A stretch of DNA of 64,000 nucleotides from Mesorhizobium sp. ZC-5 (GTDB lineage: Bacteria > Pseudomonadota > Alphaproteobacteria > Rhizobiales > Rhizobiaceae), in the NCBI RefSeq assembly GCF_025753855.1, contig NZ_JAOWPT010000004.1:1-64000 (forward strand), given 5' to 3'. Shown here piece after piece: positions 24,645 through 34,384 of this stretch; the stretch's first letter is position 1, and every line of letters begins with the position of its first letter. Position numbers and translations under genes: made by a program. Under the pieces are notes generated by a model, which saw only the letters and a list, made by a program, of their open reading frames with translations, ran no database searches and had not been told where the DNA came from.

Positions 24645-26819
24645 ATGGCGTCGGGTCCTTTCCTCGAAGCAGGCAAGGCCGAAGGAAAATCGGCCGTCAG
24701 TGAATCCGATCTGCCAAACGCGGCCCCAAAAGACAGGAAACGAAAATTCTCCGAATGCTCCAAGACGATCGGCGTAAACAGCACGCCACGGGCAGCGCAT
24801 GACACCAGCAAGCCAATTGCAGTCAAAAAGAGACGTAAGCCGAACCCTAGCCAAGCAGTCAGCAAGGAGATCCGGGGCTCCCGGATCGACAACACGGGGC
24901 GCGCTGATCCTGATGTGGACAGCAGTATCGCTGTTCCCGGCATCCCGGCTCCGGCAGTTGTGTCGGGCGCGGAGATATCATGGCCTATCGCAAGGCCACG
25001 CGAGCAAACGCCGGCCGCTCGTTACTTGGTCCATGTAAACGACGTTTCGCTGTTCTGTCTGTCTTTTGCGATCGTGTTGTGGTGGCTCGTGCTGTCGACG
25101 CTCGACCCCGACGGTCTTACTGATCTCGGGTTGATTTCGATCCTTCCCCCAGCCTTTTTCGGCTGTCTGGCGCTACTCTCCATCGGATTCGTGCTTTCGC
25201 TGAGGCAAGGTGCCCAAGGGCTGCTCCCCCTTCTGCATTTGGGTGCGCTGGTTTTCGTCCTGCACGGGACACCGGCGATCGCTTATGGAACGCTGCGATA
25301 CTCATGGGCGTGGAAGCATCTCGGCATCGTCGACTACATCCAACGTCACGGCACAGTCGACCCGGTTGCCGCTTTTCTTCCGGCCTATCACAACTGGCCT
25401 GGCTTCTTTTTCGTGGCCGCCTGGATCGGAAACCTGTTCGGCCTAGGTTCGCTGGATCTCTCCTATATCGTGCGGTTCACCCCGGTGTTTATCAATCTGG
25501 GGCTTCTGTGGGCGCTCACCCTCCTCTTCAGGCGCCTGACCGACGACAGGCGCCTCGTCATGGCCGCCATGTGGATATTCTTCATCGGCAACTGGGTCGG
25601 CCAGGACTACTTCTCGCCGCAGGCTGTCGCTTTCCTGCTGCACATACTGCTGCTTGTGTTGTTCCTTGGACCTCTGCGGCGCGAGGTTCCCGCAACCGGG
25701 TTGATACATCGCATCACCCTGCAAGTGCGGACCCTCGGCCTCGGCGGGCGTTCAACGGAAATGCAGGTTCGCCCCTACAGCCCGCTGCAGCGAAGCCTGC
25801 TTTCAATTCTGGCACTGTTGCTGATTATAGCGATTGTCGTCACGCATCAGCTCACCCCGTTCGTGGTGATTTTATCCGCGGCGGCCCTCGTCATGATCGG
25901 CCGCCTGAGCATCGGTTATCTGGTGTTCGCAGTGGTTGCCGAGCTTTCCTGGCTTCTATATTTCGCAGCCCCTTTCGTGGCGACGCAACTGGCCGGCGAG
26001 TTGGAAACGCTAGGCGCGATTTCCGAAGCGAGCCAAAAGTTTGCTGACACAGCCGTTGTCAGTCCCGAGCGGGTGCTGGTTGTGTGGGTTGGCCGCGCCT
26101 TATCTGGCACAGTCGCATTGTTGGCGGTTTTCGGCGGGCTGAGAAGGCTCGCAATCGGTTTCCGGGATATCCCGGCGATCGTTTTAACATTGGCGCCGTT
26201 CCCGTTGCTCGCTCTCGCCTATGGCGGCGAAGCCGTCTTCCGCGTCTATCTGTTTGCAATGCCGTTTCTCGCCTTTTTTGCGGCGAACTGTTTTTTCCCG
26301 TCGCCTAAGCATGGGACGTCCGCTTACTGCGGAGGCCTGTTCGCGATCCTCGGGTTCGTCGGGGCGATCGGGTTCCTGTTCGCAAACAACGGGAAAGACC
26401 GCGAGTATCGTTTTGCACCAGATGAAGTGGCGACCGCGTATTGGCTCTATTCAACTGCGCCGGCCGGCTCTCTTCTGATTGAAGGCGCTCGAAGCTATCC
26501 GTCGCAGTTCCTCAATTACGAGAATTTCACCTATGTTCCTCTCTCCGAAGAGAGCGACGAGGTCAAGGCGCGCATTGTTGCCGATCCAGAGAAAATCCTC
26601 GCCCGCTGGTTGAGCGACGAGACGCGGACGGAGGCCTATTTCTTTATCACCAGCAGCCAGAAAGCTTATCTGGAAGCCCAAGGGATATTACCCCCCGGAG
26701 CGGTCGACCGCATTGTAAAGACCTTGTTGGCCTCCCCGAGATTTACCCTCGCCAAGTCATCCCCGAATGCCAAGGTGTTCAAGCTCTTCCGCCAGCCGCC
26801 TTCCCGCGGGTTGAACTGA
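24645..26819 (+). CDS. Multi-pass membrane glycosyltransferase/polymerase-like protein
   Basis: A 724-residue protein. Residues 1-125 are basic, low in hydrophobicity and probably disordered (KKRRKPNPSQAVSKEIRGSR). Then come 12 or more helices with a large loop between the first ones, including RYSWAWKHLGIVDYIQRHGT and AYHNWPGFFFVAAWIG, and a soluble C-terminal domain of about 110 residues (YRFAPDEVATAYWLYSTAPA). The layout resembles Wzy polymerases or GT-C type glycosyltransferases, but no diagnostic motif settles which. The ATG at 24645 follows GGGGGAG and is preferred to a GTG at 24642. It ends the four-gene operon and converges on galE. Confidence 0.72.
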   Translation: MASGPFLEAGKAEGKSAVSESDLPNAAPKDRKRKFSECSKTIGVNSTPRAAHDTSKPIAVKKRRKPNPSQAVSKEIRGSRIDNTGRADPDVDSSIAVPGIPAPAVVSGAEISWPIARPREQTPAARYLVHVNDVSLFCLSFAIVLWWLVLSTLDPDGLTDLGLISILPPAFFGCLALLSIGFVLSLRQGAQGLLPLLHLGALVFVLHGTPAIAYGTLRYSWAWKHLGIVDYIQRHGTVDPVAAFLPAYHNWPGFFFVAAWIGNLFGLGSLDLSYIVRFTPVFINLGLLWALTLLFRRLTDDRRLVMAAMWIFFIGNWVGQDYFSPQAVAFLLHILLLVLFLGPLRREVPATGLIHRITLQVRTLGLGGRSTEMQVRPYSPLQRSLLSILALLLIIAIVVTHQLTPFVVILSAAALVMIGRLSIGYLVFAVVAELSWLLYFAAPFVATQLAGELETLGAISEASQKFADTAVVSPERVLVVWVGRALSGTVALLAVFGGLRRLAIGFRDIPAIVLTLAPFPLLALAYGGEAVFRVYLFAMPFLAFFAANCFFPSPKHGTSAYCGGLFAILGFVGAIGFLFANNGKDREYRFAPDEVATAYWLYSTAPAGSLLIEGARSYPSQFLNYENFTYVPLSEESDEVKARIVADPEKILARWLSDETRTEAYFFITSSQKAYLEAQGILPPGAVDRIVKTLLASPRFTLAKSSPNAKVFKLFRQPPSRGLN

Positions 26820-26846
26820 ACCTGAGGCGATCAAACCGTAGTCCGA

Positions 26847-27920
26847 TCACACAGCGTTGGGCTGGAAGTTTTTCTTGCGAGGACGCGTTGCTTCGAGTGA
26901 CAAACGCCTCTTTCGCCGACGCCGCTCAGGACTGTCAGAGGCGGTGTGCTGGAGATATTTTTCCCAATTGAGCGCGTCGGCGACGATGCGGTCAAGGTCG
27001 TCGTAAATCGGTCTCCAGCCAAGCTCTTGGCGGGCAAGCTCCGAGTTGGCGATCACCGCCGGCGCGTCGCCGGGACGGCGGGCGGCAATGCGGACATCGA
27101 AATCCGCGCCATGCACGCGGCGCACGCTGTCAATCACCTCCAGCACCGAATAGCCGTGGCTGTAGCCGCAATTGGCAGTCAGGCTGTCGCCGCCGGCGCG
27201 CAGCCGCGCCAGCGCCAGCCGATGCGCCGCGACAAGATCGCTGACATGGATATAGTCGCGAATGCAGGTGCCGTCCGGCGTCGGATAGTCGGTGCCGTAG
27301 ACCTGCATCCACGGCCGCTTGCCGGTCGCGGTTTCGCAGGCGACCTTGATGAGATGGGTGGCGCCGGGCGTCGACTGGCCGGTGCGGCCGCGCGGATCGG
27401 CGCCGGAAACGTTGAAATAGCGCAGCGCCGTATAACGCAGGCCATGTGCGGCGGCGGTGTCGCGCAGCATCCACTCCGTCATCAGCTTGGACACGCCGTA
27501 GGGCGATTCCGGCTTCAGCGGAGCGTCTTCGCGCACCGGCTCCAGTCCGGCGCCACCATAGACGGCAGCGGTCGAGGAGAAGATGAAATGCGGCACGTTT
27601 TCCCGCACCACCGCTTCGAGCAGCGAGCGGGTCTTCGACGTGTTGTTCTCGTAGTAGCCGAGCGGGTCGGCGACCGATTCCGGCACCACGATCGAGCCGG
27701 CGAAGTGGATGACTGCATCGACCTTGTGCTTGCGGATGATCGAGGAGACCAGCCCGATGTCGCCGACATCGCCGACGACCAGCTTCGCCTCGGGCGCGAC
27801 CGCCCATTCGAAGCCCGTCGACAGCCGGTCGAGCACAACGACATCCTCGCCGGCATCCAGCAATTCCCATACCATATGGCTGCCGATATAACCGGCACCA
27901 CCCGTCACAAGAACGGTCAT
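26847..27920 (-). CDS. galE: UDP-glucose 4-epimerase
   Basis: A 357-residue extended SDR that interconverts UDP-glucose and UDP-galactose. It shows the NAD-binding GGAGYIGSHM at about 7-16, FAGSIVVPESVADPLGYYEN, the catalytic Ser region (FSSTAAVYG), YGVSKLMTE with the Tyr-x-x-x-Lys pair, and ALRYFNVSGADPRGRTGQ. A basic tail of about 30 residues (RRRRKRRLSLEATRPRKK) is unusual. The ATG at 27918-27920 begins MTVLVTGGAGY; a longer frame to 28013 lacks support. In rhizobia this activity (ExoB) feeds surface polysaccharide synthesis, which fits the convergent neighbour operon. Confidence 0.95.
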   Translation of the reverse strand: MTVLVTGGAGYIGSHMVWELLDAGEDVVVLDRLSTGFEWAVAPEAKLVVGDVGDIGLVSSIIRKHKVDAVIHFAGSIVVPESVADPLGYYENNTSKTRSLLEAVVRENVPHFIFSSTAAVYGGAGLEPVREDAPLKPESPYGVSKLMTEWMLRDTAAAHGLRYTALRYFNVSGADPRGRTGQSTPGATHLIKVACETATGKRPWMQVYGTDYPTPDGTCIRDYIHVSDLVAAHRLALARLRAGGDSLTANCGYSHGYSVLEVIDSVRRVHGADFDVRIAARRPGDAPAVIANSELARQELGWRPIYDDLDRIVADALNWEKYLQHTASDSPERRRRKRRLSLEATRPRKKNFQPNAV

Positions 27921-28388
27921 GTTGTTACACCGCCTGCTTCTGTAGCGACGACATAATCTTTCTCCCCTCGCGAAAGCTCCTACAAGCAAACGCGAAATCC
28001 GATACATTTGCAAGATACTCTGGACGCAAGTGATTTTTTATTCAAAATAAAATTTTTCTACTCAAACTACAAATATTTGCACTCAGATTAAATGCTGACC
28101 TGCCACTGAGTTTTTCCTCCACCAGGAGTTAGATTCCGGCCTCGATCGAAGGACGGACAGATGAAGCGTAAGCGAGACACCTATGGGCGGAGTGCTCGGC
28201 GCGTAGGTTGGAAGGATCGAAGACATCCATTCCGCCTACAGACTTGCGGGCGAGTCCACCCTCTGCTTCCCTGCGGCATGACCCCTGTGGCCTGATTCGG
28301 ACGCTAGCTCCGGTGGAGTCCTCGCCGACCATCAGAGGTAAAAAACTCTGCCGGCCACTGCGCTGAGTGCATTTCAGGAGAAACGTCA
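27921..28388. other. Intergenic region between divergent galE and ftsZ2
   Basis: These 468 bases contain a very AT-rich stretch at about 28028-28090, unusual for this genome and likely to include the galE promoter or an upstream-activation segment. The part near ftsZ2 has normal composition. No gene, RNA or strong hairpin was found. Confidence 0.45.
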
Positions 28389-29396
28389 ATGAACACCGCG
28401 ACAAAGCCAGCAATATCAGAGATGAGGCCGAAGATAGCCGTCATTGGAGTGGGTGGTGGCGGTGGAAACGCGGTCAACAACATGATTGCGCAAGGCCTGC
28501 AGGGCGCGGAGTTCATCGTTGCCAATACCGATGCCCAGGCGCTCACCATGTCGAAGGCATCAAGGCTGATCCAGCTGGGTGCCCATGTGACGGAGGGTTT
28601 GGGCGCCGGGTCCCTCCCCGACATTGGCCGTGCCGCCGCCGAAGAATCGATCGACGAGATCATGGATCACCTGGCGGGAACGCACATGTGTTTCGTGACC
28701 GCCGGCATGGGCGGCGGAACCGGAACCGGTGCGGCCCCTGTCATAGCGCAGGCCGCTCGGAATGCGGGAATACTGACGGTCGCTGTCGTCACAAAGCCGT
28801 TCGTCTTCGAAGGGAAACGTCGGATGCAGTCGGCCCACGAAGGCATAAATCGGCTTCGCGAAAGCGCCGATACGGTGATCGTCATACCGAACCAGAACCT
28901 GTTCAGGATCGCCGATGCCAAGACAACGTTCGCGGACGCCTTCTCGATGGCCGATCGTGTCCTCTATTCTGGCGTCGGTTGCGTCACCGATCTCATCGTC
29001 AAGGAAGGGTTGATCAATCTCGACTTCGCCGACGTGAAATCGGTTATGTGCGACATGGGGCGCGCGATGATGGGCACCGGGGAAGCGACTGGCGAAGGGC
29101 GCGCCAAGAAGGCAGCTGAGGCGGCAATTGCGAATCCGCTTCTCGACGAAGCTTCCATGATCGGCGCCAAGGGCGTGCTCGTCTCGATATCGGGTGGCAT
29201 GGACATGACGCTGTTCGAGGTCGATGAAGCCGCTACCCGCATCCGTGAAGAGGTTGACGATGATGCCAACATCATCGTCGGTGCCATCTTCGACAAAGCA
29301 CTTGAAGGAAGCTTTCGAGTATCGGTCGTCGCAACGGGACTACGACAGATGATGGAAGCGTATCCGGCCGCAGAATCACACCGAAACGTGGCTTGA
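28389..29396 (+). CDS. ftsZ2: FtsZ-like protein lacking the C-terminal tail (FtsZ2)
   Basis: A 335-residue tubulin-like GTPase. The GTP-binding elements are intact: [16 protein letters not shown], the tubulin signature GGGTGTG ([17 protein letters not shown]), and the T7 loop [11 protein letters not shown] needed for hydrolysis in the neighbouring subunit. The protein ends right after the second core domain, with no linker and no conserved C-terminal peptide for FtsA/ZipA-type partners. Rhizobia typically have a long FtsZ1 plus a short FtsZ2 of about this size. A GGAG ribosome site precedes the ATG. It is monocistronic, not in a division cluster. Confidence 0.92.
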   Translation: MNTATKPAISEMRPKIAVIGVGGGGGNAVNNMIAQGLQGAEFIVANTDAQALTMSKASRLIQLGAHVTEGLGAGSLPDIGRAAAEESIDEIMDHLAGTHMCFVTAGMGGGTGTGAAPVIAQAARNAGILTVAVVTKPFVFEGKRRMQSAHEGINRLRESADTVIVIPNQNLFRIADAKTTFADAFSMADRVLYSGVGCVTDLIVKEGLINLDFADVKSVMCDMGRAMMGTGEATGEGRAKKAAEAAIANPLLDEASMIGAKGVLVSISGGMDMTLFEVDEAATRIREEVDDDANIIVGAIFDKALEGSFRVSVVATGLRQMMEAYPAAESHRNVA

Positions 29397-29539
29397 ACCG
29401 CAGCGTCGTCGACAGTCACGCTTTTGCGCTGGTTCCCGCGCCTGGCTTACAGCGTTCCGGTTGCAAAGCCGGTCAACGTTGACAGCTTCCGGGATACGAT
29501 CTCGGATCATCGCGCATCGAGATTTGCGTATCCGAATAC

Positions 29540-30508
29540 TCATGCCGCGATGTCGTCCCGGATGCAGGCCTTCAGATGCCCGCCAGACGTCTCGCGCAGT
29601 TCAGGCACGACATTTGCGCAGGCTTCGATCGCATGTGGGCAGCGCGTGCGGAACACGCAACCCGACGGCGGGTTGGCCGGGCTTGGTATGTCGCCTTTCA
29701 GGATCTGGCGCTCGTGCCTGGTTGACGGATCAGGCGACGGAATCGCCGAGAGCAGCGCCCGCGTATAGGGGTGCTGCGGGCGGGCGTACAGCTCGGCAGA
29801 CGGCGCGACTTCCATGATCCGCCCGAGGTAAAGCACGATCACCGTGTCGCAGATATACTCCACCACGGCGAGGTCATGGGAGATGAACAGCATCGTCAAG
29901 CCGAGCCGCAGTTGCAGATCGCGCAGCAGATTGATGACCTGTGCCTGGATCGAAACGTCGAGGGCCGAGACAGGCTCGTCGGCGACGATGAACTGCGGCT
30001 CCAGCGTCAGTGCGCGTGCGATGCCGATGCGCTGGCGTTGCCCACCGGAAAATTCGTGCGCGTAGCGGTCAAAGGCATCGGCCGGGAGCTCAACCGCAGC
30101 AAGTGCCTTCCGGGCTCGCTCACGGCGTTCCGCACGAGTGCCGATGCGCTGAATATCGAGGCCTTCTGTCAGAATCTGGCCGATCGTCATGCGCGGCGAC
30201 AGGCTCGCGAAGGGATCCTGGAAAATATACTGCATGTTCCGCCGCTGGCGGCGCAGGTCGCCGGCACCGAGCTTGACGATGTCCTTACCGTCGAACAGGA
30301 TTTCGCCGGATGTCGGCTCGATCAGCCGCAGCACGGCGCGACCGATGGTCGTCTTGCCGGAGCCGGACTCGCCGACCAGCCCGACCACCTGGCCACGCGG
30401 GATGTCGAAAGAGACGTCCTGCAGCGCCTTTACCACCGGGCCGCGCGAAAAGGCGGAGGGCGCGTAGTGCTTGGTAAGCTTGCGGACGGAGAGGAACGGC
30501 GCTTCCAT
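29540..30508 (-). CDS. Dipeptide/oligopeptide-type ABC transporter ATPase (DppF/OppF-like)
   Basis: A 322-residue ATP-binding subunit: Walker [12 protein letters not shown], signature [15 protein letters not shown], Walker [14 protein letters not shown], and the oligopeptide C-terminal domain with Cys-rich [14 protein letters not shown] (an iron-sulfur-like cluster motif in some members). The ATG at 30506-30508 gives [15 protein letters not shown]; it follows the sister ATPase stop by two bases. It is the last gene of transport island A. Confidence 0.95.
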   Translation of the reverse strand: MEAPFLSVRKLTKHYAPSAFSRGPVVKALQDVSFDIPRGQVVGLVGESGSGKTTIGRAVLRLIEPTSGEILFDGKDIVKLGAGDLRRQRRNMQYIFQDPFASLSPRMTIGQILTEGLDIQRIGTRAERRERARKALAAVELPADAFDRYAHEFSGGQRQRIGIARALTLEPQFIVADEPVSALDVSIQAQVINLLRDLQLRLGLTMLFISHDLAVVEYICDTVIVLYLGRIMEVAPSAELYARPQHPYTRALLSAIPSPDPSTRHERQILKGDIPSPANPPSGCVFRTRCPHAIEACANVVPELRETSGGHLKACIRDDIAA

Positions 30509-30510
30509 GC

Positions 30511-31518
30511 TCAGACCTCCTGCCAGCGGATGCAGCGGCTCTTTTGGGTCGGTGTCGCCGGAAACAGCGGCGGTACCGCCGCGCGGCAGGCGTCGACCGC
30601 CATCGGGCAGCGCGGGGCAAAGGAGCAACCCGTCGGCAACATCGCCAGCGACGGGACGTTGCCCGCGATCGTCGGCAGCGGTGTGCCGGCCGCGCGCAAC
30701 GCCGACGCCTGGCCGAGTTTCGGAACAGAGCGCATCAAGCCGGCGGTATAGGGGTGCCGCGGATGTGCGAACACCTCGCTGACCGGGCCGGTCTCGACGA
30801 TGCGCCCCGCATACATGACCGCGACGCGGTCGGCGATCTCCGCCACCACGCCCAGATTATGGGTAACGAACAGGATTCCCATGCCGCGTTCGGCTTGGAG
30901 CGTCGCCAGCAGATCGAGGATCTGCGCCTGGATGGTCACGTCCAGTGCCGTGGTCGGCTCGTCGGCGATCAGCAGCGTCGGATTGCAGGCCAACGCCATG
31001 GCGATGGTGGCGCGCTGGCGCATGCCGCCCGATAGTTCGTGCGGATATTGCTCCGCCCGCCGTGCCGGGTCGGGAATACCGACCTGCGACAGCAGGCGAA
31101 CGGCCTCGGTCGTCGCCTCGCGGCGCGATCTGCCCAGATGTATCCGGATTGGCTCGGCGATCTGCTCGCCGATCGTGTACACCGGGTTGAGGCTGGTCAT
31201 CGGTTCCTGAAAGACAATGCCGATGTCGTTGCCACGGACCCGGCGCAGGCTTTCCTGGTCCAGCCCGGTCAGTTCCGTCAACGAGCCGTCGCGCCGGCGC
31301 ACCGAAATACTGCCGTCGGCAATCTTGCCGATCTTGCGGGGCAAAAGCCCGATGATCGACAGGCTGGTCACGGATTTCCCCGATCCCGACTCTCCGACCA
31401 GCGCCACCGTCTCGCCGGAGCCGATCGTCAGATCGACGTCCTGGACGGCGGCAATGTCGCGTCCCGCTATGCGGAACACCGCGCGCAGGCCGGAAATCTG
31501 GAGGATGGGAGCGTCCAC
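30511..31518 (-). CDS. Dipeptide/oligopeptide-type ABC transporter ATPase (DppD/OppD-like)
   Basis: A 335-residue ATP-binding subunit with Walker [14 protein letters not shown], signature [15 protein letters not shown], Walker [14 protein letters not shown] and the C-terminal oligo_HPY domain ([15 protein letters not shown]). The start is a GTG at 31516-31518, three bases from the preceding aldolase gene, so translation is probably coupled. It pairs with the DppF-like subunit to drive import. Confidence 0.95.
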   Translation of the reverse strand: MDAPILQISGLRAVFRIAGRDIAAVQDVDLTIGSGETVALVGESGSGKSVTSLSIIGLLPRKIGKIADGSISVRRRDGSLTELTGLDQESLRRVRGNDIGIVFQEPMTSLNPVYTIGEQIAEPIRIHLGRSRREATTEAVRLLSQVGIPDPARRAEQYPHELSGGMRQRATIAMALACNPTLLIADEPTTALDVTIQAQILDLLATLQAERGMGILFVTHNLGVVAEIADRVAVMYAGRIVETGPVSEVFAHPRHPYTAGLMRSVPKLGQASALRAAGTPLPTIAGNVPSLAMLPTGCSFAPRCPMAVDACRAAVPPLFPATPTQKSRCIRWQEV

Positions 31519-31520
31519 GG

Positions 31521-32438
31521 TCAGCGAAGCAGTCCGACGTCGCGCAGGATAGCGTCAACCTTTGCCGTTTCTTCCTGGTTGAGGCTGCGCTGCGGCCGCG
31601 CCATCGTGTTGTTGGTGATGATGCCGAGGCTGCGCATGGCGGTCTTGAATGCGCCGACGCCAGCCGAACCGGCGCTGGTCCGGCCGAGCGAAATCCAGAC
31701 GATCTCGAACAGCTTCAACAGGCGCTCCTGCTCCTTGCGGGCTTCTTCGTGTTTACCGGCCTGGACGAGGTTCCACAGGCGCACATAGCCATGCGGATCG
31801 ACGTTGGCGATGCCCGGCACGACGCCATGCGCGCCCATGGAGAGTGCGGTATCGACCATGATTTCGGAGCCGGTCATGCCGAAGAAGCCGGCGTCGGCGG
31901 CCATGTCCTTCAGCACATAGCGCAAATTGCCGTCGTCGCCGCTCGAGTCCTTGAGGCCGGCGATCACGCCGTCCCTGGCGAGCGTCACCGTGGTCTTGCG
32001 CTCGAGTTTCACATGCACGCATACCGGGATATCGTAGGCGATGATCGGAATGTCGACCGCATCCTTGATGTAGCGGAAGTGATCGATGATCTCCGGCTGG
32101 CTGGTGCGGGTGTAGAACGGCGCCGTCACCACGATCGCGTCCGCCCCGGCCGCCTTGGCGATCTTCGAATGGGTGATGACGCGGTCGGTGGTCGGGTCGA
32201 TCACGCCGGCGAAGATCGGCACGCGTCCGTTGTTGACCTTCACCGCATGCTCGATGATGGCCTTGCGGCCCGCCTCGTCATGGAAGACCACCTCGCTCGT
32301 CGAGCCGAGGACGAACAACCCGTGCACGCCCCCTTCGATGAGGTTCTCCAGCGTCCTGGTGAACGATGGAGAGTCGACTGTGAAATCGGCGTTGAGCGGG
32401 GTAACGACGGGCGGCACGACGCCGGTAAAAAGGGGCAT
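31521..32438 (-). CDS. DapA/NanA-family class I aldolase
   Basis: A 305-residue TIM-barrel protein of the dihydrodipicolinate synthase / N-acetylneuraminate lyase family, which forms a Schiff base with a keto acid. Schiff-base Lys163 (AGLKDSSGD) and catalytic Tyr135 ([12 protein letters not shown]) are present, as is the keto-acid binding G-S-T-S-E (45-49). The ATG at 32436-32438 follows an AAAAGGGGC stretch. It is inserted between the permease and ATPase genes of an ABC operon, so its substrate is probably the imported compound, such as a 2-keto-3-deoxy sugar acid or nonulosonate. It is not likely to serve lysine biosynthesis. The substrate is inferred. Confidence 0.88.
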   Translation of the reverse strand: MPLFTGVVPPVVTPLNADFTVDSPSFTRTLENLIEGGVHGLFVLGSTSEVVFHDEAGRKAIIEHAVKVNNGRVPIFAGVIDPTTDRVITHSKIAKAAGADAIVVTAPFYTRTSQPEIIDHFRYIKDAVDIPIIAYDIPVCVHVKLERKTTVTLARDGVIAGLKDSSGDDGNLRYVLKDMAADAGFFGMTGSEIMVDTALSMGAHGVVPGIANVDPHGYVRLWNLVQAGKHEEARKEQERLLKLFEIVWISLGRTSAGSAGVGAFKTAMRSLGIITNNTMARPQRSLNQEETAKVDAILRDVGLLR

Positions 32439-32449
32439 TTTGAGTACCT

Positions 32450-33343
32450 TCAATTGAGATCTGAGCGAGGATCGAAAGCGTCCCGGAATCCGTCGCCCAC
32501 GAAGTTGATGGCAAGGACCGTGAGGACAAGGGCGGCGCCCGGGAACATCCATTGCCAGGGATATTGCTCGAGGACGACGGTGGAACGGGCAAGGTTGAGC
32601 ATGTTGCCCCAACTGGCTTCGGGCGGGGCGATGCCGAGACCGAGGAACGACAGGCCGGCTTCCAGCAGGATCGCGTTGGCGATCTGCAAGGTCGCGTAGA
32701 CGACCAGGATATCGATGGTGTTGGGCAGGCCGTGGCGGAACAGGAGATGCGGCAGCCCTGCCCCCATACCACGCGCCGCGATGACGAAATCGCGCTCCCG
32801 CAGTTCCATCAGGCGAGCGCGGATCATGCGCGAAAGCACAGGCCAGGAAAGCAGCGAAATGACGAGGATCGTTGGGGCGATGCCGGTTCCGGCGATCGAG
32901 GCCAGCACCAGCAGGAAGATTACCGGCGGCAAGGTCATGGCAAGATCGACGAAACGCATCGCGGTTGCATCGACCACACGGCCGCCGAAGCTCGAGGCGG
33001 CGCCGACGAAGAAGCCGATCACGGTCGAGATCGCCACCGAGCAGACGGCGACCAGCATCGAAATCCGTCCGCCCTGCATGAGGCGCGCGAACACGTCGCG
33101 GCCGACGCCGTCGCTGCCCAGCCAATGCGCCGCCGACGGCCCCTTGTTCATCGCTTTCAGGTCGATCGCATTGGGGCCGTACGGCCACCAGAGATGATAG
33201 GTCGAGACGGCGATCAGTACCGGCACCAGGATGATCAGGCCGGCCCGCGCCGCCCGGTTCTCGAAGAAACGGTCCAGGGCGCGGCGCAGCGGCCCCTTGG
33301 TCTTGTGCACCGGCTCGGCGGTATTGATTCCGGCCACTGTCAT
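32450..33343 (-). CDS. Dpp/Opp-type ABC permease (DppC-like)
   Basis: A 297-residue inner-membrane permease with an N-terminal cytosolic segment, an early helix ([20 protein letters not shown]), then the BPD_transp_1 domain with the EAA loop ([20 protein letters not shown]) and final helices. The start ATG shares one base with the upstream permease stop (TGATG). It pairs with the DppB-like subunit. Confidence 0.95.
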   Translation of the reverse strand: MTVAGINTAEPVHKTKGPLRRALDRFFENRAARAGLIILVPVLIAVSTYHLWWPYGPNAIDLKAMNKGPSAAHWLGSDGVGRDVFARLMQGGRISMLVAVCSVAISTVIGFFVGAASSFGGRVVDATAMRFVDLAMTLPPVIFLLVLASIAGTGIAPTILVISLLSWPVLSRMIRARLMELRERDFVIAARGMGAGLPHLLFRHGLPNTIDILVVYATLQIANAILLEAGLSFLGLGIAPPEASWGNMLNLARSTVVLEQYPWQWMFPGAALVLTVLAINFVGDGFRDAFDPRSDLN

Positions 33344-34302
33344 CAAGACACCTGGATGCGTGGATCGACGAAGGCGTAGGCCACATCGGTCAGGATGTTG
33401 ACGAGGATGACGCAGGCGCCGATGACCAGCGTCGCACCCATGATGACCGGGTAGTCGCGCGTGCCGACGGCGTTGACCAGCAGCAGCCCCATGCCCGGCC
33501 AGTTGAAGACGCTTTCGAGGAAGATCGCGCCGCCGACCGCGATGCCGATCGTGGAGCCGATCAACGTGATGACCGGCAGGAGCGCGTTGCGGGTGGCATG
33601 CTTGATGATGACCCAGAACTCGCGAACGCCCTTGGCGCGTGCGGTGCGGACGTAATCCTGGTTGAGGACTTCGAGCAGCGAGGCGCGCATGTAGCGCATG
33701 ATCAGCGCCGCGTGTCCGATCGACAGCAGGCAGGCAGGCAGGATCAAATGTGCAAGCACATCGGCGGCCGAGAAAGGCGCACCCGCGGTCTGCATGCCGC
33801 CGGACGGCGCCCAGCGCAGCAATACCGAAAAGAAATAGAGGCCAAGCAGCGCGGTCAGGAATGCCGGGCTCGATATGCCGACGAAGGACAGCACCGACAT
33901 TGCAATGTCGGGCCAGGCATTGCGGCGGACGGCGCTGTAGATGCCCGTTGCGATACCGACGATGATGGCGATGACGAGCCCCGCCCCCATCAGCAACGCG
34001 GTCGGTCCGATGCGCTCCATCACCAGCGGGAGGACTAGCACGCCGCTGCGCTGGATGGAGTATCCGAAATCGCCGGTCGCGGCAGCGAGCAACCAGGCGA
34101 GATATTGGAGCGGCAGCGGCTGGTCGAGGCCGAGGCGATCCCGCAGCGTTTCGAGATCGGATGTCGACATTGGCACCGAAGGATTGATGTAGGCGTCGAT
34201 GGGATCGCCTGGCGCGAGGCGCAGCAGGATGAAGATGAGGACGCTCAAGGCGACCAGCATCAGCAATCCAGTGGCGCAGCGGCGGGCGATGAAATTCAGC
34301 AT
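33343..34302 (-). CDS. Dpp/Opp-type ABC permease (DppB-like)
   Basis: A 319-residue permease beginning [20 protein letters not shown], with the DppB landmarks [21 protein letters not shown] and the EAA loop [20 protein letters not shown]. The ATG at 34300-34302 is chosen because residue 1 there starts the conserved first helix. It follows the solute-binding-protein gene after 82 bases with two hairpins. Confidence 0.95.
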   Translation of the reverse strand: MLNFIARRCATGLLMLVALSVLIFILLRLAPGDPIDAYINPSVPMSTSDLETLRDRLGLDQPLPLQYLAWLLAAATGDFGYSIQRSGVLVLPLVMERIGPTALLMGAGLVIAIIVGIATGIYSAVRRNAWPDIAMSVLSFVGISSPAFLTALLGLYFFSVLLRWAPSGGMQTAGAPFSAADVLAHLILPACLLSIGHAALIMRYMRASLLEVLNQDYVRTARAKGVREFWVIIKHATRNALLPVITLIGSTIGIAVGGAIFLESVFNWPGMGLLLVNAVGTRDYPVIMGATLVIGACVILVNILTDVAYAFVDPRIQVS

Positions 34303-34323
34303 CGGCTTTCCGTGGATGGGAGC

Positions 34324-34374
34324 GGGGCCGGCCCTGGAAAGAGCCGACCCCACCGGCGGGAGGGAGACCCCGCC
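34324..34374 (-). terminator. Paired stem-loops after the solute-binding-protein gene
   Basis: Two GC-rich hairpins lie between the binding-protein stop and the permease start: a nine-base-pair stem at 34324-34351 (perfect in minus-strand RNA with one G-U pair) and a six-base-pair stem at 34355-34374. Neither is followed by a run of T on the minus strand, so partial attenuation or 3' mRNA protection is more likely than termination. Confidence 0.6.
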
Positions 34375-34384
34375 AGGTTTTGGC

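Noticed and set aside
18595..26819. A complete integrated element bounded by tRNA-Gly repeats
   Set aside because: Transposase fragments and a degenerate tRNA are present, but there is no integrase and no matching att repeat on the right side.
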